Positions 56,628-64,000 of a DNA stretch of 64,000 bases are shown piece by piece. Under the pieces are notes generated by a model. The model saw nothing but the letters and a program-made list of their open reading frames with translations. It made no database searches and was not told where the DNA came from. Source of the stretch: Ottelia alismoides (Eukaryota > Streptophyta > Magnoliopsida > Alismatales > Hydrocharitaceae); the NCBI GenBank assembly GCA_037367405.1, contig JAZKJV010010134.1, positions 62,001-126,000 on the forward strand, given 5' to 3'. A program made the position numbers and the translations under genes. Within the stretch, counting starts at the first letter, position 1; each line of letters opens with the position of its first letter.

Positions 56628-57345
56628 ATGATCCGCTCGTCACTGATGGACTTCGCCGTTTTGGTATCTGCTTCAGTACTACCGGACATGTTCATGAAAC
56701 GGGCTCTTCAACTGGATTGGGACGACCACTTAAGAGTTCTGGTCAAGTTGCTGGGCGAGGCCACCTTTCAAGACTTCATCATCGTCGAGCGATTGAATCT
56801 AAAGTCCGGAGAGACTGTCACGGCCGAAGTGAGCTCACCGTTGAGCATTACGAGTGCGGAACAAGCCAATGATCAACTACTCCACTGCCGTTCGATCCAA
56901 CGTTGTTTGCAGCTTGCCGAACAAGGCGCGTTGGTTTATTAATGGTACTCCCCTCGATTTCGACTTCTCGCCATCGCTCAAAGAATTGCAACCCTTGCCC
57001 GATGGAAGAGAGCAGATTCACGACGATCCGGCAAACGACTTGCTCGTTTTTGGCTTGCAGAATTTCGCTGAGGGTGGTGGTGCGCAGCCTTGGGTTTGCG
57101 TTCGGAAGACTGATGGTTGGATCTTTTGCTACGACCCCGACTGTGATGGCGATCCAGTTTTCGTATTGAACTCGTCAATCCGTGGATTCATAAACACCTT
57201 TCTCTACTTGAATCAATACCTTCGATCGAATGAGACAATACCACATCATTCGGAAAAACGACTATTGGAATTTGATCCCCAGGCGAACGACGTATCGAAT
57301 TGGACTTCACTGGTCGATTATTTACTCGCAGACGAAGATCGCTAG
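56628..57345 (+). pseudogene. Frame-split protein, possibly immunity-like
   Basis: The frame from about 56628 (MIRSSLMDFAVLVSASV) stops at 56940 after QLAEQGALVY. A second frame, open from 56854, continues sensibly with INGTPLDFDFSPSLKELQPLPDGREQIHDDPANDLLVFGLQNFAEGG and ends at 57345. The two parts look like one gene with a frame change near 56935. The second part resembles proteins of the SUKH type (LLVFGLQNF...PWVCVRKTDGW), but this is weak. Confidence 0.5.
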
Positions 57346-57727
57346 TTGCGGAACTCTCTGCGTCTCTCGGGAGGGCATGACGGGCATGACCGGGGCTGCG
57401 ATTGGGAGCGCTTCACGCTTTTGGACCAGTACTCTTTGCACTGAAATGACTTAGGATTTTTGAGATCATTCAAAGGCCGACGCAAAGTGGCTAATTTTGG
57501 CTGCGAAATTGGCTGATTCCTCGTTGCGATTGACACCCGAAACACAGTCCGTCGAGTTGCACCCCAACATTTCGAGCCATGACGTTGCTAAACTGTTCTC
57601 TATCAAACAGAAATACTTCAAGGCGATCGAGTAGCGGCTCTTATCGGTAAGTTTGGTGCCCGGGCATCGCTCCATTCGACAAATCAACCCGCTCGACCGC
57701 TGAACCCGTCGTTAGGTGTATGGAGCG
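57346..57727. other. Intergenic region
   Basis: About 380 bases. CTAGTTGCGGAACTCTCTGCGTCTCTC at its start is partly repeated after the next gene (58332-58360). Nothing else recognised. Confidence 0.4.
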
Positions 57728-58315
57728 ATGAACCTAAAAGAATTGAGTAAAGAATACGCGACTTTAGAACAACTTCTACAGCGATTTCCAGAGACTCACG
57801 ATAGAGATAGCGAAACACGTCTGGTTCCTACGAATGGTCGCTTATTGCGAGAGTTACTATCGATGGAAGGCCCAGATTTATGGGTAGGTTCAAGCATGTC
57901 TCTGATGAACTTCGTAGCCAGAGATTCAGCAAACGATTCTGATTGGGTGCCGCCTCTTGCATATGCAGAAGCTGTCGGTGGATACTACCGGATCAAGTAC
58001 CCGGTGCCACGTGAGCTTAATATGCCACAACATGCAATGATTTGCTTTTGGGAAGAATGTGTTCATCAAGCTGCGGAAAGATTATTGCAAGTCCTTGACC
58101 TCTCAGATGCCAATCCGAATCGAATCACGGCGTCATGGTTCTGGTATGTTTGCCCTAATTGCGCATACCATCATCCACACTTTCACCCGAATTGTGTGCG
58201 GTGCCACAGCGGCTTTCCGGATGAACGAAAATGCCAATTGCTTGGAATCTACAAGCGTCCGGAGATCCCCAAAGGGGCAGTCGCACCGAGATTAGGTAAG
58301 CAGGATCATGGTTGA
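57728..58315 (+). CDS. Hypothetical protein with a zinc-ribbon motif
   Basis: About 195 residues from the ATG at 57728 (a GTG at 57716 is in frame). The C-terminal third has CPNCAYHHPHFHPNCVRC, a zinc-ribbon-like arrangement; the rest is unknown. No signal peptide. Confidence 0.6.
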   Translation: MNLKELSKEYATLEQLLQRFPETHDRDSETRLVPTNGRLLRELLSMEGPDLWVGSSMSLMNFVARDSANDSDWVPPLAYAEAVGGYYRIKYPVPRELNMPQHAMICFWEECVHQAAERLLQVLDLSDANPNRITASWFWYVCPNCAYHHPHFHPNCVRCHSGFPDERKCQLLGIYKRPEIPKGAVAPRLGKQDHG

Positions 58316-58872
58316 CCGTTCCACAGCATCTAGTTGCGGAAGCCTCTGAGTCTCTCTGCAGGGCTATACCGGGGAGTTAACAGGAACAGAGGAATGAAAG
58401 CTGTACCAGCTTGGCACGGACGGCATCAACCAAACAATCGCTGGTAAATTTCCTGAGCCGTTCAGATTGCCATAGCGAATAGGGGCAATCTTGCTGATTA
58501 AGAGCACCAGTGCCATTGGTCGCGAGGTTCGTTGTTTGCAGCGCTAGGTGCAGATGTGTAACGCTCAACGGGTGGCCACCAATGGCTACGTGCAATTTCT
58601 TCCCGCCTCTATCTCCCCACTAGGTGCCGTAGCCCTTTTGTTCGTGAGGTTTGTGGATTCACGCGTTGGAAGTGCGGGAAAAGTGATCGCGAATCGAACC
58701 CGTTTGAGTCACCCATGCGATCGCCCGAGACAATTTTCTACGTCGGCTTGGTGGATCTGGGAGTGAAGGATAAACTTCATTTTGGGGGTATGTACTTGTC
58801 CTCGTTACACGATCTAGATTGACAGCATTCGCATTGAACTGATGCATTTTGTTGACGATAGGAAATTACCAG
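58316..58872. other. Intergenic region
   Basis: About 550 bases without a supported gene. Reading frames present are short and biased like non-coding DNA. Confidence 0.4.
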
Positions 58873-59880
58873 ATGGTTTACCGCACGGCGCTATTCATAG
58901 CCTTTTCTCAGCTTGTAGTTGCTCATGGCCAAACACCCGCCTCGATAAAGGTTGGCCCTAGAGTCGAGTTTGAAATCACCATGAAGACAACGATTACTGT
59001 CCCTGGAGAGAGTCGCCAAATCGAAAGGCTCCGGTTGTATCACGCTGTTCCCGATAGACTTTCCTGGCACACTTCGAAAGGCGACACAGGGGCGTTCGAT
59101 ATTGAGTTCCTGCCAGAAACAGCCAAGTTGACCCGACACGACCGAACTAAATCAGACTATGCGCTATGGACAGTTAGCGATGGGTTGAAATCCGGAGAGA
59201 AACTCACTTTTACAACCAAGATGAAAGTACAGTCTGCGGCGCGTACCTTCGAGCCCTCAGTTACCAAAACTAGCTGGAAGGACTACGTGGCACCCGCTGC
59301 AGACCCAGAGGCGGTTGTTGACGCATCCTTAACACCCAATGAGGCACTATCGAGACTTGCTGCTAGGTTAAAAAAAGGAAAGTCGCCTGCTGAATCAGTC
59401 TTGGCGGTCTGTGCATGGGTACAGAATAACATTAAGTACGATGCGTCAGCGCCATTCGATAACTCGAACCTGAAAATGATTATCGAGCAGCGTCGAGGGC
59501 ATTGTGGCCACATGGCGGCAATAGTTAAAGACATGATACTTAGTATGGGCATTCCTATTCGCAACGTCGTCGGTATGAATCTTTCAACGAAGGATGGTGT
59601 TTCTGATGAACTGTATACGATCCGAGCCGATTACGTAAACGTGCACACATGGTCTGAGGTTTGGTTCCCAAATATCGGCTGGATTGAAATAGAGCCATCA
59701 CGTGGGGGCAAGGCTTTCTCGATTCCGGCAACTTACGTACAAAACAACCGGTGGTTCCAAAACTACGCCCTGTGGTACCGCGAGAATGGCGAAGAAAAAC
59801 TACACGACTGGACGATGAAGCGAGGAAAGTACCAATCCGACTGGCAACTCGAAAACAGAATTTCATTCACAAATAAATAG
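58873..59880 (+). CDS. Secreted transglutaminase-like protein
   Basis: About 335 residues from the ATG at 58873, which starts a signal peptide (YRTALFIAFSQLVVAHGQ). The transglutaminase-like core has the Cys in QRRGHCGHMAA (about residue 214), the His in VNVHTWSEVW (about residue 257), and GWIEIEPS where the family usually has an Asp. The third catalytic residue may therefore be Glu, which could change activity. Protease or cross-linking roles are both possible. Confidence 0.75.
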   Translation: MVYRTALFIAFSQLVVAHGQTPASIKVGPRVEFEITMKTTITVPGESRQIERLRLYHAVPDRLSWHTSKGDTGAFDIEFLPETAKLTRHDRTKSDYALWTVSDGLKSGEKLTFTTKMKVQSAARTFEPSVTKTSWKDYVAPAADPEAVVDASLTPNEALSRLAARLKKGKSPAESVLAVCAWVQNNIKYDASAPFDNSNLKMIIEQRRGHCGHMAAIVKDMILSMGIPIRNVVGMNLSTKDGVSDELYTIRADYVNVHTWSEVWFPNIGWIEIEPSRGGKAFSIPATYVQNNRWFQNYALWYRENGEEKLHDWTMKRGKYQSDWQLENRISFTNK

Positions 59881-59951
59881 GAAATTCCTTTAAGGCCAAG
59901 TCAGGTACTTCTCAATGTGTTAGTCTTTTGACTTACGCCCTCTCTATTTCC

Positions 59952-60209
59952 ATGTTTTTCACGATTGGAATCATGATCGGAGGATTGCTCTCCTTTGCTG
60001 CCATCGTTGCGCTGTGGTGCAAGTCCACAATCATTCCATCAGAAGACAAGTGGCCGCCAATTTCGGAAGACGAATTTATCCGACGTTGCTCGCCCGGCGT
60101 TAATCGTGAAGGTGCACTCAAGTTGCGCAGGATAATATCGGAACAACTGGGCGTTGATTATGATACGGTATACCCTGATCAGAAATTCGTAGAAGATCTT
60201 GGCTGCTGA
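59952..60209 (+). CDS. Membrane-anchored acyl-carrier-protein-like protein, short
   Basis: 85 residues from the ATG at 59952 (the frame is open to a TTG at 59928). One N-terminal transmembrane segment (FFTIGIMIGGLLSFAAIVALW) is followed by an ACP-like helix region LRRIISEQLGVDYDTVYPDQKFVEDLGC and an immediate stop. The Ser for phosphopantetheine and the second half of the fold are missing, so it is truncated or a DUF1493-like short form. Confidence 0.5.
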   Translation: MFFTIGIMIGGLLSFAAIVALWCKSTIIPSEDKWPPISEDEFIRRCSPGVNREGALKLRRIISEQLGVDYDTVYPDQKFVEDLGC

Positions 60210-60364
60210 TTAACCTTTCACCACACCTCACTTTGGTCAATTAACAATCAAACCAGCAATCATGTGATGCACCTGACTTGCAAGTCGCAGTAGGACGTAC
60301 ATCAATAGTCTTGCATCGCAAGCAGGTGATCACGACGTTATTTGGCAGAAGGAATCCCCGCCGT

Positions 60365-60826
60365 ATGAAATGGACCTGGGATAAGTTTGGCTACAACGTG
60401 CCCCGAGAACTGACTCGGGATCCAGATCTAATTCTTGCGTTACTGAATTTGACATCAGAACGAAGCGCTCGCGTCCATTTTTTCCCTGACTTAGGCCGCG
60501 CGATAGTTACATCTAACCTGGACACATCTCCGTCACGATCAAATCTTATCAGAGCAAGTCGTGAGTCTGATTGGGACATCGATTACTATTCTGAGGACGG
60601 CTTGAATGCAATCAAATGTTTGGCTGCGAAGGAGCTGACACGAATTGAACTCATCAACTCTGAATCTGCAGCCACCTTAATTCAAAATGGCATCTTTTCT
60701 TTAGACGATGTTTCGGTTCTGCCCCCGGAGCGACTTGCTGCACTCCTAAACGTAGATACTGGAGTTGCAGATGAAATGATTATGCGCGCCGACGAAATCT
60801 GCGGTACTGACGACGAATTCAAATAA
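60365..60826 (+). CDS. Hypothetical protein with a helix-hairpin-helix-like tail
   Basis: About 153 residues from the ATG at 60365 (frame open to 60278). The C-terminal segment GIFSLDDVSVLPPERLAALLNVDTGVADEM resembles the acidic/HhH repeats at the end of NusA. The rest is unassigned. Confidence 0.5.
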   Translation: MKWTWDKFGYNVPRELTRDPDLILALLNLTSERSARVHFFPDLGRAIVTSNLDTSPSRSNLIRASRESDWDIDYYSEDGLNAIKCLAAKELTRIELINSESAATLIQNGIFSLDDVSVLPPERLAALLNVDTGVADEMIMRADEICGTDDEFK

Positions 60827-60915
60827 CAAACTTGGACACGAAGCCCACAGCCGTTGTGACTTGCGTTGAGTCTATCGCTCGGGCTAGCTGAACCCAACCG
60901 TTCGTCATTAAAGAC

Positions 60916-62694
60916 ATGAATCCCTACGAGGCCACCGCTGCAATCGAATCGAAACCTTTGACGTCGAAGATGTATCGTCGCTCGCGTCTTTCGTTCTATT
61001 CATGCGCCACATGTACAACGGTATTGATGCCCATGGCAGTCATTCCTATTGCTCGCTTCATCACGCAGACCAATCGTCCCAATATGGGGACGTGGGTCAT
61101 TCCATACGGGCTTTTGGTTCTTTTGATTTGCTTTCCTATCGGCTTAACCGCGGCCTTCTGTGCGCGATGGATGCGACGTTGCATATCCGCAAACCCGTTG
61201 CTGCCACTGCCGATTGCGGTCGGGCTTTTCGCATTACCTTACGTCATGATTCCCTTGCTGCGCGGAGCACAAGTCACCTTCTTGGCTCAGATGGGAATGC
61301 TGATGATCACTAACGCGGTATTCGAAGAGCAGGACTCAACCTACGTTTGCGATATGTTGGTGCGTCGAAAGGGGCAGTCAATCCTCGGTGATTTCCACTA
61401 TGTGCCTGCCAGTTTATACGGGGGTTACTCGAACCCTCCAAACGCAAGGCAGGTTCTAAGCTTCACCGCCTCAAAGCTAGCGGCCCTTCAGCGATTCTCC
61501 CCTAAGCAAGGCCTCGTATACAACGCGGCATACGAGCGGCTACCACGCACGGTTGCGCTCCCAGTTAAGCCGAGTGAAATCAAGAAGATTCGAATGGGCA
61601 TCGACACTGTTGGAACTGATGCTCCGACGCTCCAGCTCAACTCCCACTGTTCGATTTGCGAGTTCCGATCCAGGTGTGACTCTGCGGCTAGACAAGAAGA
61701 CAGCCTTAGTTTGCTCAAAGGTTTGGGATCAAAAGCCATTTCAAAACTTGGACGCCGTGGAATCTTCACAGTAACGCAGTACTCGCACACATATCGTGCA
61801 CGCCGTGCACACGGCGGCTCAACAGGAGCCCCACGTCAGCACGCTTTGCAAGCCCTGGCCGTCAAGGAACAGAAACTCTACGTCATTGGGAAACCCGAAC
61901 TACCCGAATCGCCGACCACGGTTTACATAGATTTTGAGGGCGATCCCGAACGCGGATTTGTGTATTTGATTGGTGTACTGATAAACCAAAACGGAGCGAA
62001 GCGTTTTACGTCATTCTGGGCCGAATCAGCGACAGACGAGGCTTTGATATTGGACGAAGTTTACAAACTGCTGGATTCACTGGGCGACTGTAGCATCTTT
62101 ACGTATGGTTCGTTTGAGTCATCATGCCTGAAGAGATGGTCAAAGGATGAAAGATACAACCTTCTTTACGAACTGATTGCGCCGAAGCTTACCAATATTC
62201 TCAGTGTCATCTATAAGCACCTCTATTTTCCAACTTATACGAATGGCCTGAAAGACATTGCATCTGCTCTGGGATTCACTTGGCAAGATGCATCTGCTTC
62301 CGGTATTCAGAGCATCGTATGGCGTCGAAGGTGGGAGCAATCGAAAGATTTCGCAATTCAGGAAAAGCTCGCCAAGTACAATGAGGACGACTGCGTAGCA
62401 CTGGAAATTGTGACGACTGCGATTCGGGCCGTATGCCGGCGCGAGGTTGAGCATCTCCCATGGGCTCAAGAACGCGTTGAGCAACAAAGTCCTCATTTTG
62501 AACGACCACAATGGGAAACTGCTAAATTTGAAATCGGGGAGTTTGACTTCATCAACGGGCGAGCGCATTTCGACTACCAACGGGACCGAGTATATCTGCG
62601 AGTAGGAAAGCAACGCCGTTCCTTGAGAACGAAGCAAAAACAAAAATTGGCTCGAATGTCAATTCGCTGTACTCGCAATCAAGCAATCGAATAA
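60916..62694 (+). CDS. Chimera of a membrane protein start and a TM0106-like nuclease
   Basis: 592 residues. Residues 1-120 look like a planctomycete membrane protein (MNPYEATAAIES, then three hydrophobic segments). From about residue 135 the sequence changes to a RecB/TM0106-type nuclease: DMLVRRKGQSILGDFHYVPA, the Cys cluster HCSICEFRSRCD (about residue 240), then an RNase H-like domain VYIDFEGDPERGFVYLIG and the later YNEDDCVALEIV with acidic residues. The in-frame junction suggests a rearrangement, and the N-terminal part of the nuclease is missing. Function of the product is doubtful. Confidence 0.65.
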   Translation: MNPYEATAAIESKPLTSKMYRRSRLSFYSCATCTTVLMPMAVIPIARFITQTNRPNMGTWVIPYGLLVLLICFPIGLTAAFCARWMRRCISANPLLPLPIAVGLFALPYVMIPLLRGAQVTFLAQMGMLMITNAVFEEQDSTYVCDMLVRRKGQSILGDFHYVPASLYGGYSNPPNARQVLSFTASKLAALQRFSPKQGLVYNAAYERLPRTVALPVKPSEIKKIRMGIDTVGTDAPTLQLNSHCSICEFRSRCDSAARQEDSLSLLKGLGSKAISKLGRRGIFTVTQYSHTYRARRAHGGSTGAPRQHALQALAVKEQKLYVIGKPELPESPTTVYIDFEGDPERGFVYLIGVLINQNGAKRFTSFWAESATDEALILDEVYKLLDSLGDCSIFTYGSFESSCLKRWSKDERYNLLYELIAPKLTNILSVIYKHLYFPTYTNGLKDIASALGFTWQDASASGIQSIVWRRRWEQSKDFAIQEKLAKYNEDDCVALEIVTTAIRAVCRREVEHLPWAQERVEQQSPHFERPQWETAKFEIGEFDFINGRAHFDYQRDRVYLRVGKQRRSLRTKQKQKLARMSIRCTRNQAIE

Positions 62695-62981
62695 CTTTGT
62701 ACATCCCGAAGCGAAAATTTTCTTGGGGATCAACAACGCCAAATAGCCGAGGATCATTTCCTTCGACGGGCTTCAGGGAGATTGCACCACTGGTACGCGT
62801 CATGCCGTATCCCCGTATTCGAGGAAATTTCAGCCGTACTATGTAATCGTGACAGGGTAAGGGGACAACTCAGGGTAATAATGACCTGGAGTGAGCGACG
62901 TTGTAGACGGGGAAGTCTTTTTCGGTAAGTGCTTCCAGCACTTAGCTTAGTTACATCGGCCGAAAAGAAACTCGAACCCTT
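62695..62981. other. Intergenic region
   Basis: About 290 bases between convergent genes. Nothing recognised. Confidence 0.4.
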
Positions 62982-64000
62982 CTACGACTCGCGCTCGAAA
63001 ATTGCTCGCCTCGGATCAATGAACAGCCAACATACTGCGCCGATTCCGAATAGACCGCTCAACAACAAGAGAGGGAAATTCCAGTCATTGAACCACTCGA
63101 CCGATTTTGCCACCACAATCGGGCTGATCACCGCTCCTATTTGGCCCGCTGTGTTCATGGTAGCGCCAACCACTGCCGAATGCTCATGCCCAATGTCCAG
63201 TACCGTTCCCCAGGCTGGCGCCGTGCTCAGCATGCATGAGGCCGCCGCCAGCGCGATGAACAAAGCCGCCGACCGTGGCTCAGTTGAATAGACCGCGATC
63301 AAGACGAATATCGCCGCAAACGAGTAGCCGAGTATTACTGGCACTCGACGACCCGCCCCCAAACCGTATCGCGCAACAATCCAGTCTGACATCCATCCGC
63401 CCAGGAATTGAGTGCCCACGCTGAGGAACAATGGCAGCGCAGCCAAAAAACCAATCTCAGACTTCTCTGCGTGGTGATGCTCCTTCAAATAGGTTGGCAG
63501 CCAAGTGATACAAAAATAAAAAGTTACGGCGTTCGGTACATACATCAAACACAGTAGGATCATGTTCCGCTGGCTAAGTAACCGCGACCAATACGACCAG
63601 CCTCGTAGCAACTGGGCATCTACCTGCCTGTCCGCGAGGATTAGGTTCCGCTCCTCCTCGCTGACCGCTGGATGTTCTGTAGGTTCGTCGCGGAACCAAC
63701 GATAAAACAAGTAGGCCCATGCAAACCCGATCATTCCGAAGGCGACAAGAATCGTCCTCCAAGATAGGTGCCAATCATTCATTAGATGCACCACTAGAAC
63801 GGGCGTGATCGCTCCTGCTGCGTAAGCTCCAGCGAAGAAGACGCCTTTGATTGTGCCGCGCTCTCGATTCGGAAGCCATCGTGAAAAGACCCTTGCCACA
63901 CAAGGCCAGGCGCCCGCTTCACCAGCACCGAACAGGAAGCGCGTGACAAGCATGGCCGAATAGTTGAAAGCCCCAGCGGTTGCCATGGTAAAGACGGACC
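62982..64000 (-). CDS. MFS transporter, ACS (hexuronate/glucarate-like) family, cut by window edge
   Basis: The visible 334-plus residues hold about nine hydrophobic segments. TRFLFGAGEAGAWPCVARVFSRWLPNRERGTIKG is the conserved region of the anion:cation symporter family. The frame remains open to the window end, so the N-terminal part is missing. Predicted inner-membrane proton symporter for organic anions such as sugar acids. Confidence 0.8.
   Translation of the reverse strand, partial: SVFTMATAGAFNYSAMLVTRFLFGAGEAGAWPCVARVFSRWLPNRERGTIKGVFFAGAYAAGAITPVLVVHLMNDWHLSWRTILVAFGMIGFAWAYLFYRWFRDEPTEHPAVSEEERNLILADRQVDAQLLRGWSYWSRLLSQRNMILLCLMYVPNAVTFYFCITWLPTYLKEHHHAEKSEIGFLAALPLFLSVGTQFLGGWMSDWIVARYGLGAGRRVPVILGYSFAAIFVLIAVYSTEPRSAALFIALAAASCMLSTAPAWGTVLDIGHEHSAVVGATMNTAGQIGAVISPIVVAKSVEWFNDWNFPLLLLSGLFGIGAVCWLFIDPRRAIFERES

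Overview
The window looks like a chromosomal stretch of a planctomycete (Rhodopirellula/Pirellula-like). Reasons: secreted caspase-domain proteins with beta-propeller-like N-termini, a CXXCH cytochrome with weak domain conservation, ECF sigma factors paired with large membrane regulators, a sigma factor joined to a Ser/Thr kinase, a protein beginning MNPYEA, and long multi-gene islands at moderate GC. No ribosomal or other core housekeeping operon is present, so most of the window reads as accessory DNA. Family names come from reading translated sequence by eye; no searches were run.

Layout. 1-3880: a translationally coupled operon of three glycosyltransferase-like proteins, a radical SAM protein and a Pro/Trp/Tyr-rich small protein. 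3849-12655 (+ strand): a 38-gene tRNA array, two Y-RNA-like genes with tRNA-like modules, an HNH endonuclease, tRNA-Trp, a PIN-like protein, tRNA-Thr, three more Y-RNA-like genes and a Ro60 (TROVE) protein. Together the 40 tRNAs cover all 20 amino acids. 12669-17438 (-): HTH protein, large serine recombinase and DUF2924 protein, then a GIY-YIG/PLD nuclease pair. 17757-21414: an ECF sigma cluster and small secreted proteins. 21546-35576: a five-gene operon with a cytochrome, a secreted protein and three giant caspase-domain proteins. 36077-38294: VanZ/DUF2809-like protein, ferredoxin, and a sigma factor-kinase gene split by a -1 frame change. 38468-41821: a broken second copy of the recombinase unit, interrupted by a four-helix-bundle (S23) element, plus a truncated third Ro60 copy. 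41957-44135: another ECF sigma/membrane regulator pair. 44182-56572 (- strand): a second, inverted copy of the whole tRNA/Y RNA/HNH/Ro60 locus. 56628-64000: immunity-like, transglutaminase, carrier-protein-like, chimeric nuclease and MFS transporter genes.

The most unusual system is the duplicated Ro60 locus. Eleven short RNAs share a 5' GACTGCC-type motif and a 3' TTCG-TC-type motif, and their ends pair through stems whose sequences differ but remain complementary. Several enclose a T arm, a closed acceptor stem and a D arm in circularly permuted order, which is the architecture known for bacterial YrlA Y RNAs. The Ro60 genes next to them make a Ro60/Y RNA particle very likely. Its close linkage to a complete tRNA set, an HNH nuclease and a variable cargo slot (PIN-like protein in one copy; two SUKH-like proteins and an Imm-like protein in the other) suggests a mobile RNA-maintenance or defence module.

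The right-hand array is also riddled with hairpin-forming elements built from degenerate AGGCTGTAGG-like units. Two carry S23 four-helix-bundle genes, two flank diverged tRNAs, and the rest are compact. The four tRNAs missing from the right copy all lie exactly where such an element sits.
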